Assembly: GCF_001244735.1 (NCBI RefSeq)
Contig: NZ_LN868937.1
Span: 1,112,894 to 1,176,893, forward strand
DNA from: Bacillus andreraoultii
Lineage (GTDB): Bacteria; Bacillota; Bacilli; Bacillales; Caldibacillaceae
Reading direction: 5' to 3'
Length of the DNA stretch: 64,000 nucleotides
The notes beneath the pieces are model-generated. The model was not told the DNA's origin. It saw only the letters and a program-made list of their open reading frames with translations, and did not search any database. Positions 49,171 through 58,223 of the stretch are shown piece after piece. The position numbers and the translations under genes were made by a program. The stretch's first letter is position 1. Each line of letters opens with the position of its first letter.

Positions 49171-49437
49171 GTGAAACTTCTATTCCTTTTCCTTGTTATT
49201 ATAAATGTAATTGGTTTTCTCATTATGGGGATTGATAAACGTAGAGCCCAGCTCCATCAATGGAGAATTCCAGAAAACACATTATGGCTCATTGCTTTTA
49301 TTGGTGGTAGTTTAGGAACAACACTTGGTATGTACATATTTAAACATAAGACAAAACATTTTTTATTTCGAATTGGCTTTCCACTTCTTTTTTTCTTACA
49401 AACTTGTTTGTTCCTATATTTTCGCTTTTATCATTAG
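49171..49437 (+). CDS. ysdA: DUF1294 membrane protein (YsdA-like)
   Basis: An 88-residue protein with three TM segments (about 3-20, 38-55 and 65-85). DUF1294 hallmarks are MGIDKRRAQ, RIPENTLWLIAFIGGSLG and the HKTKHFLFR loop. Function unknown. The frame extends 12 codons upstream through the rplT terminator, so I place the start at GTG 49171, with GAGGTGG five bases before. It directly follows the L20 operon as in B. subtilis. Confidence 0.9.
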   Translation: MKLLFLFLVIINVIGFLIMGIDKRRAQLHQWRIPENTLWLIAFIGGSLGTTLGMYIFKHKTKHFLFRIGFPLLFFLQTCLFLYFRFYH

Positions 49438-49538
49438 AAAACCTGCATAACAAGCTTCCTTTTTGTATACGTATATAAAGAAGTCCCTCTAATATAGGAA
49501 CATCGTGTTGATTGTGCTAAGGGTTAGGAGGGGAAGTT

Positions 49539-50099
49539 GTGGACGGTTCAACGAGTCTTATTTTATCGTTTGTAGAAATGGGAGGGCTATTTGCACCAAT
49601 TGCATTTATTCTTTTTCATATTGTCCGACAGTTTTTGTTTATTCCAGTTGTTGTTGTTTGTTTAGCAGGGGGTCTACTATTTGGCTCTGTCTTTGGAATA
49701 ATCTTCTCAATAATCGGGTTAACATTATCTAGTGTGCTATTGTTTTTCATATTAAGAATATTCCCAACTGTCCATAGTAAATTACACCATATTAAACTAA
49801 AATGGTTTGGTCCGTATATGAATTTAACAAGAGGACAAATTGCTCTTTTAAAGTTAATCCCATTTATGCACTTTCAATTATTAAGTTACTGTTTACTAGA
49901 AAGAAACCCAGATTTTCGTGACTATGTGGTCAATTCGCTATATACGAATATTCCAGTTGTTGTATTTTATACGGTGTTTGGACAGTTCTTTAATCATTTT
50001 AGTCCAACGATGGCGGTAATGTTTTTACTTGCTTTATCTGCTTTAATTGTTCTTTTACGAGAAAAGTTCATAGTTATTAAATGGCAGGATTTTTTTTAA
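49539..50099 (+). CDS. TVP38/TMEM64 (VTT/DedA-like) membrane protein
   Basis: A 186-residue polytopic protein with about five hydrophobic segments and a VTT-type core: VRQFLFIPVVVVCLAGGLLFGSVFG followed by LKLIPFMHFQLLSYCL. It is similar in type to YtxB-like proteins of Bacillus. VTT-domain proteins are linked to lipid scrambling or undecaprenyl-phosphate recycling in DedA relatives; the role here is inferred only at superfamily level. GTG start behind AGGAGGGGAAG. It lacks the basic G-x-x-x-G-R region of classical DedA. Confidence 0.75.
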   Translation: MDGSTSLILSFVEMGGLFAPIAFILFHIVRQFLFIPVVVVCLAGGLLFGSVFGIIFSIIGLTLSSVLLFFILRIFPTVHSKLHHIKLKWFGPYMNLTRGQIALLKLIPFMHFQLLSYCLLERNPDFRDYVVNSLYTNIPVVVFYTVFGQFFNHFSPTMAVMFLLALSALIVLLREKFIVIKWQDFF

Positions 50100-50132
50100 G
50101 CCACATTATAGAAAAAGGGGATGCGTAGAATT

Positions 50133-50164
50133 GAAGGGTACGTAAAAGGGTGTACGTACCCTTC
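50133..50164 (+). terminator. Terminator after the VTT-domain gene
   Basis: Perfect 11-bp stem GAAGGGTACGT / ACGTACCCTTC with a 10-base loop, then GATTTCTTTT. No gene is supported in 50165-50343. Confidence 0.75.
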
Positions 50165-50343
50165 GATTTCTTTTATCCCTTCTAATATGAATGAAAAGAA
50201 CGTCCTATATAACATAAAAAACGGGCAACTCAGAAAGTCGTATTTTGATATCTGGATGCCCCTTCTTATGTTCAACCCCTAATATATTAACATTCTTGAT
50301 CATCACATTTTTTATGATATCCACTTTTCGGACATACCTCTTT

Positions 50344-50751
50344 TTAAATTGACTGATTTGGCGAATGATCGTTTGAATGGAGGAACTCTTTGATTGGGCT
50401 CTTCCAGTCAATTTTTGCAGTAGGGTAATGTTTTAAAATATGTTGTTCGATTGTTTTAAAATCATTTTTCGTTAAACCTTTCAAAGCACCTGGATCTCTC
50501 GGAAATACAAAAATAGATATGACATCAAATGAATCGGTCGTTGTTCCTAAGTATTTTTCCCCTTCAAATAGGACACCTTTATAAGTCAAAATAAAATTCT
50601 TCCTAACATTATTCGTATCATCTAAAAAGTAAAACCGCTTTTGATCATGAGCAAGTTCTAATTTCCGTTTTGGATGTAATAAATAACGTATACCACTATA
50701 TATAAGGAGAATAATGAGTAATAGAATAATCAAACGAATAAATAATGCCAT
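50344..50751 (-). CDS. ysdB: YsdB family protein (sigma-W pathway)
   Basis: A 135-residue protein with one N-terminal TM helix (about 3-22) and a cytosolic domain; family landmarks are YLLHPKRKLELA, FYFLDDTNNVRKNFILTYKGVLFEGEKYLG and YPTAKIDW. In B. subtilis ysdB affects the sigma-W response through an unknown mechanism. It starts with ATG behind AGGAGGTCGT and stands alone on the minus strand, divergent from dut. Confidence 0.88.
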   Translation of the reverse strand: MALFIRLIILLLIILLIYSGIRYLLHPKRKLELAHDQKRFYFLDDTNNVRKNFILTYKGVLFEGEKYLGTTTDSFDVISIFVFPRDPGALKGLTKNDFKTIEQHILKHYPTAKIDWKSPIKEFLHSNDHSPNQSI

Positions 50752-50886
50752 AATACGACCTCCTGTTTTCTACATGAATTGCTGCTATTTACATATTGCT
50801 ACGAAATAATGATAAAAAGGTTTCAGTTTTTAGCACTTTTGTTATAATTTTTTTATGGTTGGATAAATAGTAAAGGAGAAAAACCA

Positions 50887-51324
50887 ATGAAGTATCAATT
50901 AAAAGTTAAATTAATCCATAAGGATGCAAAACTTCCTCAATATGCAAATCCCGGGGATGCAGGTTTAGATTTATATTCTGTAGAGGAAAAAGTGATTCAA
51001 CCGGGAGAGGCTGAATTAATTGCCACAGGAATGATTATCGAATTACCTCCAGGGACTGAAGCACAAGTCCGTCCGAGAAGTGGACTTGCATTAAAACATC
51101 AAATAACCGTGTTGAATAGTCCGGGTACCATTGATGAAGGTTATCGGGGAGAAGTAAAAGTAATCTTGATTAATCACGGTAAGAAAGAGTTTAAAGTTGA
51201 AAAACAGATGCGTATTGCTCAAATGATTGTCGCACCGGTTTCCAAAGTAAATGTCGTTGAAGTAAAAGAAGTTTCCGATACTGAACGGGGAGAAGGTGGC
51301 TTCGGCTCAACAGGGATGCAGTAG
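50887..51324 (+). CDS. dut: dUTP diphosphatase
   Basis: A 145-residue trimeric dUTPase that hydrolyses dUTP to dUMP and keeps uracil out of DNA. All five motifs are visible: [32 protein letters not shown] (motif 2 is RPRSGLA), [17 protein letters not shown] and the C-terminal GEGGFGSTG arm. ATG behind AAAGGAGAA. It converges on the ABC exporter operon with a shared terminator. Confidence 0.95.
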   Translation: MKYQLKVKLIHKDAKLPQYANPGDAGLDLYSVEEKVIQPGEAELIATGMIIELPPGTEAQVRPRSGLALKHQITVLNSPGTIDEGYRGEVKVILINHGKKEFKVEKQMRIAQMIVAPVSKVNVVEVKEVSDTERGEGGFGSTGMQ

Positions 51325-51412
51325 TTTTTATGTATGTGTTCAATTAAGAGGAAAATGGGGATGGCAAGAAAAACGTATTGATTGTAAGTTAAGCTGGATA
51401 TCCTAATATAAA

Positions 51413-51456
51413 AAAGTGATTTGATCTCGCTAATTATACGAAGGTCAAATCACTTT
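51413..51456. terminator. Bidirectional terminator between dut and the ABC exporter
   Basis: Perfect 12-bp arms AAAGTGATTTGA / TCAAATCACTTT with T- or A-rich flanks on both sides. Confidence 0.85.
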
Positions 51457-51467
51457 ATCTATTTTAT

Positions 51468-53345
51468 TCATTCATTCACTTTTTGTACATTTCCGCTAAA
51501 TTGACTATTATAAAGATCTGCATAAAAGCCGTTTTCATCTAACAATTCTTGATGTGTCCCTTGTTCAATGACTGTTCCATGATTCATAACTAAAATTAAG
51601 TCGGCATTTCGGATCGTTGAAAGTCTATGGGCGATGACAAAACTTGTTCGTCCCTTCATCAATTCATTCATCGCCTCTTGGATGGCAATCTCTGTCCTTG
51701 TATCCACACTACTTGTTGCTTCATCCAAAATAAGAATCGTAGGATCTGCTAATATCGCTCGTGCAATCGTCAATAGCTGTTTCTGTCCTTGAGAAATATT
51801 TGAAGCTTCTTCATTTAAAATCGTATCGTATCCATCTGGTAAGGTACGGATAAAATAATCTGCATGGGCTGCTTTAGCTGCTTGAACAATTTCAAACTCA
51901 GATGCCCCTTTCCGTCCATAGGCAATATTTTCCCGGATTGTTCCATTAAATAACCACGTATCTTGTAAAACCATACCGAATAAACTACGTAAGTCACTAT
52001 GTTTCAGATCACGAATATCGACTCCATCAATCGTAATTGAACCGTTATTGATTTCATAAAATCGCATAAGTAAATTCATTAATGTCGTTTTTCCTGCACC
52101 AGTCGGCCCAACAATTGCAACTGTTTGACCACTTTCTACGTTAAGATTCATATTTTCAATTAATGGTTCATCCGGATTATAACGGAAGGAAACTTGATTA
52201 AAACGTACATTCCCTTGAGGATTTTCCAACACTTTCGCATCTTGTTTATCTGGTTCTTCCTCCTCTTCATCTAAAACTTCAAATACTCGTTCAGCTGAAG
52301 CAATCGTAGACTGAATAATATTAGCAATATTTGCTGCTTGTGTGATTGGTTGTGAGAATTGCCGTGCATATTGAATGAATGCTTGGATGTCTCCAACAGC
52401 AATTCTTTGTTTTGTAACGAGAATACCCCCAACAACGGAAATTAGTACATAGCCAATATTATTAATTAAGGACATAATTGGCATAATGATACCGGAAATA
52501 AATTGTGATCTCCAACCACTTTCATATAATTTTTCATTCACTTCTTTAAACGTTGCGATTGATTGTTTTTCACGTCCAAACGCTTGAATAATTTGATGCC
52601 CCGTATACATCTCTTCAACATGGCCATTTAATTGACCGAGGGTTGCTTGCTGACTTTTAAAATATTTTTGTGATTTTGAAGCAATTTTTGCTGTTGCCAA
52701 AAAACTTAACGGCAAAGTTAGCAAAATAATTAATGTCATGAGCGGACTAATGGTAAGCATCATTACGATGACACCGATAATCGTAACAAATGACGTAATG
52801 AGTTGTGTTAAACTTTGTTGTAACGTATTGCTTATATTATCAACATCATTTACGACCCGGCTTAAAATTTCACCATGAGTCCGTCCATCATAATACTTTA
52901 AAGGAAGCCGTGATAGTTTTTCGTCTACCTCTTTCCGTAATTGATAAACGGTCGTTTGTGCAACCCCAGCCATAACGTACTGCTGAATATAACTAAAAAT
53001 CGAACTAAATATATACAAACCAATTAAAATCATAATGTAGTGTCCAATTTTTTCAAAGTTAATACCAGCATTTGGAATTTGTTGCATTTTTGCCATAATA
53101 CCTTCAAATATTACTGTCGTCACTTTCCCAAGTATTTTCGGGCTTATAATAGTAAAAATTGTACTCATTATAGCGGCAAGAAATACAAGGAGCAAACGGA
53201 TTCGAAAAGGTTTCAAATATTGGATTAACCTTTTTAATGTACCTTTAAAATTTTTCGGTTTTTCTTTTATACCATGAAAGCCATGTGGACCCCCACCACG
53301 TGCATGGGGATGGCTTGAACGTTGTTGTTTATCATGTTTACTCAT
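51468..53345 (-). CDS. ABC exporter half-transporter with complete catalytic site
   Basis: A 625-residue fusion of a six-TM type I exporter domain (about 40-350) to an ATPase. Walker A GPTGAGKTT is at 413-421, Walker B with catalytic glutamate at D541-E542, and the H-loop at H573, but the signature is the non-canonical ISQGQ (517-521). The N-terminus is rich in His, Gly and Arg (SHPHARGGGPHGFHG). It pairs with the upstream half-transporter, which has the opposite set of defects, as in BmrCD-like or YfiBC-like heterodimers. The substrate is unknown (drug or lipid). Its ATG overlaps the partner stop by four bases. Confidence 0.92.
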   Translation of the reverse strand: MSKHDKQQRSSHPHARGGGPHGFHGIKEKPKNFKGTLKRLIQYLKPFRIRLLLVFLAAIMSTIFTIISPKILGKVTTVIFEGIMAKMQQIPNAGINFEKIGHYIMILIGLYIFSSIFSYIQQYVMAGVAQTTVYQLRKEVDEKLSRLPLKYYDGRTHGEILSRVVNDVDNISNTLQQSLTQLITSFVTIIGVIVMMLTISPLMTLIILLTLPLSFLATAKIASKSQKYFKSQQATLGQLNGHVEEMYTGHQIIQAFGREKQSIATFKEVNEKLYESGWRSQFISGIIMPIMSLINNIGYVLISVVGGILVTKQRIAVGDIQAFIQYARQFSQPITQAANIANIIQSTIASAERVFEVLDEEEEEPDKQDAKVLENPQGNVRFNQVSFRYNPDEPLIENMNLNVESGQTVAIVGPTGAGKTTLMNLLMRFYEINNGSITIDGVDIRDLKHSDLRSLFGMVLQDTWLFNGTIRENIAYGRKGASEFEIVQAAKAAHADYFIRTLPDGYDTILNEEASNISQGQKQLLTIARAILADPTILILDEATSSVDTRTEIAIQEAMNELMKGRTSFVIAHRLSTIRNADLILVMNHGTVIEQGTHQELLDENGFYADLYNSQFSGNVQKVNE

Positions 53346-55069
53346 GCTAGTTCCTCCTCTGAAAGCTGTGAGGACACAATTTCACGGTATACTGAACTTG
53401 TCTCAAGAAGTTCAGTATGTGTGCCAATACCAGCAATTTTTCCTTCGTCAAGAACGATAATTTGATCAGCATCAATCACGGTACTTACACGTTGAGCAAT
53501 AAGAATAACAGTTGCTTCTTCTGTTTCACTTTTCAATGCTGCACGTAATTTTGCATCTGTTTTAAAATCAAGAGCAGAAAAGCTATCGTCAAAAAGATAG
53601 ATTTCTGGTTTTCGTACTAATGCCCGGGCAATTGATAAGCGTTGTTTTTGACCGCCAGAAATATTCGTTCCCCCTTGAGAAATAACGGTTTGATAATGAT
53701 CATTCATTTCTTCAATAAAGTCTTCTGCCTGTGCAATTTTTGCTGCATGTTCGATTTCAGGTTCAGTGGCATCAGTCTTACCGTATTGAATATTTTCAGC
53801 AACTGTACCTGTGAAAAGAACGGATTTTTGTGGGACAAAGCCAATTATTTTTCGTAACTCTGCTAAATCCCAGTCACGTACATCTCTCGCATTAACAAGA
53901 ACTTGTCCTTCTGATACATCATAAAACCGAGGAATTAAATTGATTAATGTTGATTTACCAGAACCTGTTCCACCGATAATTGCCGTCGTTTGACCAGGAC
54001 GTGCTTCAAATGAAATATTTGATAAGGCAGCTTTTTCCGCATTTGGGTATGAAAAAGACACATGATGAAAAGTGACATAACCATGAAGATCTGTCTCTTT
54101 TTTAACATTTTCAGGATTTTTAATAACAGGTTGTAATTCTAATACTTCCCCAATTCGATTAGCTGAAACTTGAGCTCGTGGGAGTAAAACAAACATCATC
54201 GAAACCAACATGAAAGAAAACATAATTTGCATCGCATATTGAATAAATGCCATTAAATCGCCTACTTGCATATTTCCGTTGTCGATTCGAAGGCCACCAA
54301 ACCAAACGATAGCAATTGTTGAAAAATTGATAATTAGTAACATGACTGGCATCATTAGCGCCATAATTTTATTAACACGAATAGATGTGTCGGTTAAATC
54401 TTTACTTGCTTGATCGAATCGTTCTTCTTCAAAGGCAACACGGTTAAATGAGCGAATAACACGAATGCCGACTAATTTTTCCCGTAAAACTTGGTTTACT
54501 TTGTCTAACCTCTTTTGAATTAATTTAAACAATGGAATTCCTTTTCTAGCAATGAGAAAAATTGCCAATCCAAGAACTGGCACAGAAATAAGAAAAATTA
54601 AAGACAACTTTACATCTGTTGTTAATGCCATAATAATTCCACCGATGGCCATAATTGGAGCTGTCACCATCACGCGTAATGTTAACATAAGAACAAACTG
54701 AACTTGGTTTATATCGTTTGTTGTTCTCGTAATTAATGAAGCAGTTCCAAGTTGATCAAACTCTTCTTGTGAGAATTGTTGAATATGGCTAAAAACAACA
54801 TTCCGTAAATCACGACCAAATCCACTCGAGGCTCGTGAAGAAAAATAGCTTGCAATGATAGCACTAAGCATGCCAAAAGCTGCAACTAGTAACATGAATC
54901 CACCAATTTTCCAAATGTAAGGCACATCCCCATTGACAACGCCTTGATCTATAATATCTGACATCAGGCGTGGCAGGTAGAGCTCCGCCATAGATTGTAA
55001 AAATACAAGGGCAAGAGCAATCATTATTTGTAACTTATATGGCTTTAAATAAGTCGCCAATTTCTTCAT
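53342..55069 (-). CDS. ABC exporter half-transporter with degenerate catalytic site
   Basis: A 575-residue exporter half with six TM helices (about 15-300) and an ATPase domain. Walker A GGTGSGKST (366-374) and the signature ISGGQ (470-474) are canonical, but Walker B ends D494-D495, with aspartate in place of the catalytic glutamate, and the H-loop has Q526 (IAQRVST). In a heterodimer its good signature would serve the partner's active site, leaving one consensus and one degenerate site. It lies just downstream of a MarR regulator. Confidence 0.92.
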   Translation of the reverse strand: MKKLATYLKPYKLQIMIALALVFLQSMAELYLPRLMSDIIDQGVVNGDVPYIWKIGGFMLLVAAFGMLSAIIASYFSSRASSGFGRDLRNVVFSHIQQFSQEEFDQLGTASLITRTTNDINQVQFVLMLTLRVMVTAPIMAIGGIIMALTTDVKLSLIFLISVPVLGLAIFLIARKGIPLFKLIQKRLDKVNQVLREKLVGIRVIRSFNRVAFEEERFDQASKDLTDTSIRVNKIMALMMPVMLLIINFSTIAIVWFGGLRIDNGNMQVGDLMAFIQYAMQIMFSFMLVSMMFVLLPRAQVSANRIGEVLELQPVIKNPENVKKETDLHGYVTFHHVSFSYPNAEKAALSNISFEARPGQTTAIIGGTGSGKSTLINLIPRFYDVSEGQVLVNARDVRDWDLAELRKIIGFVPQKSVLFTGTVAENIQYGKTDATEPEIEHAAKIAQAEDFIEEMNDHYQTVISQGGTNISGGQKQRLSIARALVRKPEIYLFDDSFSALDFKTDAKLRAALKSETEEATVILIAQRVSTVIDADQIIVLDEGKIAGIGTHTELLETSSVYREIVSSQLSEEELA

Positions 55070-55092
55070 ATAATCAACTCCATTACTACTTC

Positions 55093-55506
55093 TTATATAG
55101 AAGCCATTTTTTCGATAATTTTTGTTAATTGCATTATTTCTTCATCAGTTAATTTGGAAATATAACTTTTTAATATCTTTTTTCTTTCTTGGATTGCTGT
55201 CGATAGTTGTGTTTTTCCTGTTTCTGTCATTTCAACAAAAATTGCCCTTCGATCAGCCGTGTCATGCGTTCTTTTAACAATACCGTTTTTTTCTAATCGG
55301 TCAATCATAACAGTAATTGCACTTGGTTTGACATCAAGCATTTCTGCTAAAAAAGATAATTTACATTTTCCTTTTTTATTGATTAAAAATAAGACATACA
55401 ATTGTTGCTTCGTTATTGCGGTTTTTGAAAACTTTTCTATGTCCGAATCAATATTTCTTTTTAATTGGTCAACCGCAAAATGAAGGTTGAGTAATTGTTG
55501 ATCCAT
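55093..55506 (-). CDS. MarR family transcriptional regulator
   Basis: A 137-residue winged-helix dimer of the MarR family. The DNA-reading helix and wing are in LAEMLDVKPSAITVMIDRLEKNGIVKRTHDTADRRAIFVEMTETGK (shown by its parts DVKPSAITVMIDRL and ADRRA). Two adjacent ATG codons occur; the second (55506) has AGGAGG six bases upstream and is preferred. It is the first gene of the operon marR-ABC-ABC and likely represses it until an exported compound binds. Confidence 0.93.
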   Translation of the reverse strand: MDQQLLNLHFAVDQLKRNIDSDIEKFSKTAITKQQLYVLFLINKKGKCKLSFLAEMLDVKPSAITVMIDRLEKNGIVKRTHDTADRRAIFVEMTETGKTQLSTAIQERKKILKSYISKLTDEEIMQLTKIIEKMASI

Positions 55507-55533
55507 CATAGTCCTCCTATTATTAACTCACCT

Positions 55534-55556
55534 AATATTTAAGCTGTTTAAATATT
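55534..55556. promoter_or_regulatory. Candidate MarR operator
   Basis: AATATTTAA and TTTAAATATT form an inverted repeat with a 4-base centre, 28 bases upstream of the marR start. A related GTTTAAA motif repeats at 55562-55568. Binding is inferred from position and symmetry. Confidence 0.5.
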
Positions 55557-55685
55557 AATCCGTTTAAAGAGGGATGTCAAGCACGAAATTTTTTTCAATC
55601 CGTTGAAATATGGATACTCGTTCGTTTGTTCCATCGAATTTCCTCTAGTATAATGAAGATATGTTAAATAAAAGGAGGAATCAGT

Positions 55686-56774
55686 TTGATAAAATTGGAT
55701 GAACAACTAACGATGCTGAAAGAATTAACTGATGCCAAAGGAATTCCAGGTAATGAAAGAGAAGTTCGTGAAGTAATGAAAAAATATATAGCACCATTTG
55801 CGGATGAAATTACATATGACGGTCTTGGAAGTTTAATCGCGAAAAAAGTGGGGCTTGCAGATGGTCCAAAAGTTATGCTAGGTGGACACTTAGATGAAGT
55901 CGGCTTTATGGTTACAAATATTGATGATAAAGGGTTTATTCGTTTTCAAACAGTTGGCGGTTGGTGGGGACAAGTCATGCTCGCCCAACGTGTCACAATT
56001 GTAACATCAAAAGGTGAAACAATTACAGGGGTTATTGGATCAAAGCCACCTCATATTTTATCACCGGAAGCTAGAAAAAAACCGTTTGATATTAAGGACA
56101 TGTTTATTGATATTGGCGCTACATCAAAAGAAGAAGTAACTTCTTGGGGTGTTCGCCCAGGCGATATGATTGTTCCTTATTTTGAATTTACTGTAATGAA
56201 AAATGAGAAATTTCTACTTGCAAAAGCATGGGATAACCGAATTGGCTGTGCAATAGTTATTGATGTGTTGAAAAATTTACAAAAGGAACAACATCCGAAC
56301 ATTGTTTATGGTGTCGGTGCCGTTCAAGAAGAAGTTGGCTTACGTGGAGCGAAAACAGCTGCGTTTACGATTGAACCGGATATAGGCTTTGCATTAGACG
56401 TAGGTACGGCAGGAGATACACCAGGAGTGACAGAAAAAGAATCATTAAGTAAGCTCGGCAATGGTCCACAAATAATTATTTATGATGCATCACTTGTTTC
56501 TCATAAAGGTTTAAGAGAATTTGTTGTAAATGTTGCAGAAGAGTTACATATTCCATACCAATTTGAATCGATTCCTGGTGGTGGAACAGATGCCGGCTCC
56601 ATCCATTTAACAAAATCAGGTGCACCATCCATTGCGATTACGATTGCGACTCGTTACTTACATTCGAATGCGAGCATCATTCATCGTGATGATTACGAAA
56701 ACACAGTAACATTATTAACTGAACTTGTAAAACGACTTGATGTAGATGCGGTAAATAAAATTAAGTTTGAATGA
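55686..56774 (+). CDS. ysdC: M42 family aminopeptidase (YsdC)
   Basis: A 362-residue di-metal aminopeptidase of the M42 type, which form large tetrahedral complexes that trim peptides. The fold markers [11 protein letters not shown], the metal ligands in [11 protein letters not shown] (H, D), the bridging aspartate in KAWDNRIGC, the catalytic glutamates in [10 protein letters not shown], and GGGTDAGSI with a final histidine in [13 protein letters not shown] are present. TTG start with GGAGG six bases upstream. It ends at its own terminator. Confidence 0.93.
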   Translation: MIKLDEQLTMLKELTDAKGIPGNEREVREVMKKYIAPFADEITYDGLGSLIAKKVGLADGPKVMLGGHLDEVGFMVTNIDDKGFIRFQTVGGWWGQVMLAQRVTIVTSKGETITGVIGSKPPHILSPEARKKPFDIKDMFIDIGATSKEEVTSWGVRPGDMIVPYFEFTVMKNEKFLLAKAWDNRIGCAIVIDVLKNLQKEQHPNIVYGVGAVQEEVGLRGAKTAAFTIEPDIGFALDVGTAGDTPGVTEKESLSKLGNGPQIIIYDASLVSHKGLREFVVNVAEELHIPYQFESIPGGGTDAGSIHLTKSGAPSIAITIATRYLHSNASIIHRDDYENTVTLLTELVKRLDVDAVNKIKFE

Positions 56775-56796
56775 GTTTTGTTAACTGAATTTATTA

Positions 56797-56832
56797 AAAG
56801 GGCTTAAGCATAACGCTAGAAAGCCCTTTATT
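56797..56832 (+). terminator. Terminator after ysdC
   Basis: AAAGGGCTT / AAGCCCTTT with a 15-base loop, followed by ATTGG; it directly precedes repeat copy D. Confidence 0.7.
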
Positions 56833-56835
56833 GGC

Positions 56836-56992
56836 TCATAGGAAAGTATAAATTTTCAGATTTCTACTTTCCTTGTGCTGATAAGCGTAAAAGGAAGGCT
56901 CTAGTAGCTACATCAAAGCCGAAAAACTCTCTTTCTTTTGGAGAATTCTCGTCTCTTTGGCTGCCTAGAGGCTCAAGCGTCCCTGAGTTTTT
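56836..56992 (+). repeat. Dispersed repeat, copy D (long form, best preserved)
   Basis: Starts with the hairpin AGGAAAGTA / TACTTTCCT, then GGCTCTAG (56897), an internal segment with AGCTACATCAAAGCCGAA, and GGCTCAAG (56970) leading into CGTCCCTGAGTTTTT. The two 8-base near-repeats are 73 bp apart. It fills the gap between ysdC and the end of the MBL hydrolase gene. Confidence 0.85.
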
Positions 56993-57039
56993 ACGATGAA
57001 TATGGAGACTAAGAACTTTCGGTTAAAGTAACTACCTTA

Positions 57040-57894
57040 TTATACATATTTTCCGTAATCCGGCGTTGCAATGGTATCGAACTCATTGACAAGTCTAGTT
57101 AACCCGCGTTCGAGTTCCTCACCTTCTATCGGTAAACCATGCCCGGTTAAGGCTACTTTTGGATGTAAAGCAGCTAATTTCTCCACAGATTGCTTGGCAA
57201 GTTTCCAATCGGTAGTAAAGTATCGTGGTGGTCCGCATATTTCTTGTTCTTGCACGAGCACTTTGTAAAGGGAATCTTGTTTAACGGTTATAAATGCATC
57301 TGCAGCGATTAATGTCCCATCTTTTTCACGGAATAACGAGACATGACCGTCTGAATGGCCTGGTGTGTGTATCCATTTCCACTCAGGTAGAAGTGGAACT
57401 TTCCCGTTGTCTGGTAAGGGTTTGATATGTTTACTTAAATTAATTCCAACGTTTGGGAACATTGGTGACAATTTTGCAACAAGTCCACCTTCTACCGTTC
57501 CGTCAGGTTCTGGGTAATTCTTTTGACCAGTTAAATAAGGAATTTCTAACGGATGTGCATACACAGGAGTATCAGAAAATCGTTCAAGCAACTTTTCAAT
57601 CGAACCAATGTGGTCAAAATGCCCATGTGTTAAAATAATTGCCTCTGGTTTTGCCCCTTCACCGAATTTCTCTTCAATCATATTAAAAATCATCTCTTCT
57701 GACTCGGGCATACCAGTATCAATTATTACAAAACCTGTATTTGTTTGAATGAAGGCAATGTTAACGATTTGTATTGTGCATGCAAAAACACCTTCTGCAA
57801 TTTGTTGAACAAGCCCACTCGCCATCGATGTCATTGGGACAAATTTGCCTTTCATAGTTTGATTTTCATGCAAATGGTTCTCGAACAGATCCAT
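57040..57894 (-). CDS. MBL-fold metallo-hydrolase
   Basis: A 284-residue metallo-beta-lactamase-fold enzyme. The zinc motif is THGHFDHIGS (HxHxDH), with later ligands in HTPGHSDGHVS, IAADAF and LTGHG. It is of the glyoxalase II-like group with no accessory domain, and the physiological substrate cannot be told from sequence. The ATG overlaps the last base of sspI (TAATG), so it is translated by coupling to the spore protein gene; an AAGG lies upstream. Confidence 0.85.
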   Translation of the reverse strand: MDLFENHLHENQTMKGKFVPMTSMASGLVQQIAEGVFACTIQIVNIAFIQTNTGFVIIDTGMPESEEMIFNMIEEKFGEGAKPEAIILTHGHFDHIGSIEKLLERFSDTPVYAHPLEIPYLTGQKNYPEPDGTVEGGLVAKLSPMFPNVGINLSKHIKPLPDNGKVPLLPEWKWIHTPGHSDGHVSLFREKDGTLIAADAFITVKQDSLYKVLVQEQEICGPPRYFTTDWKLAKQSVEKLAALHPKVALTGHGLPIEGEELERGLTRLVNEFDTIATPDYGKYV

Positions 57895-58103
57895 TATTTA
57901 TTCAAACCTTGCGTTAAGTTTTCAAGCATCATTTTTTGTTCGTTTGGATCAGCATTTTGCCAAATAATTTCAAATAAAACACCTAGTCCAGGGAGCATTT
58001 TTTCTTCCCCAACTTGAATTGCATCAACAATTGTATCTCTTAATTGGTCTTCTGAATTTCCAGAAACATTTTGTATAATGGCATTTCGTAAATTAAAGTT
58101 CAT
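57894..58103 (-). CDS. sspI: Small acid-soluble spore protein SspI
   Basis: A 69-residue minor SASP with the family sequence [21 protein letters not shown] followed by [18 protein letters not shown] (given in two parts). SspI accumulates in the forespore under sigma-G in B. subtilis. ATG behind AGGAGGTTG. It is cotranscribed with the MBL-fold gene and divergent from the RNA methyltransferase. Confidence 0.95.
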   Translation of the reverse strand: MNFNLRNAIIQNVSGNSEDQLRDTIVDAIQVGEEKMLPGLGVLFEIIWQNADPNEQKMMLENLTQGLNK

Positions 58104-58223
58104 TATTAATCAACCTCCTAGAGTAATAATCATAAATAGTGTTTTACTTTTAAAGATGTAATATGTATATGGAATTCGATATAATGAAAAATAGTGAAAG
58201 AATTTTCGTTAAAGGAGATTTTT

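Noticed and set aside
50205-50411. 68-codon minus-strand frame at the end of ysdB
   Set aside because: It overlaps ysdB in another frame and shows no SD or family resemblance.
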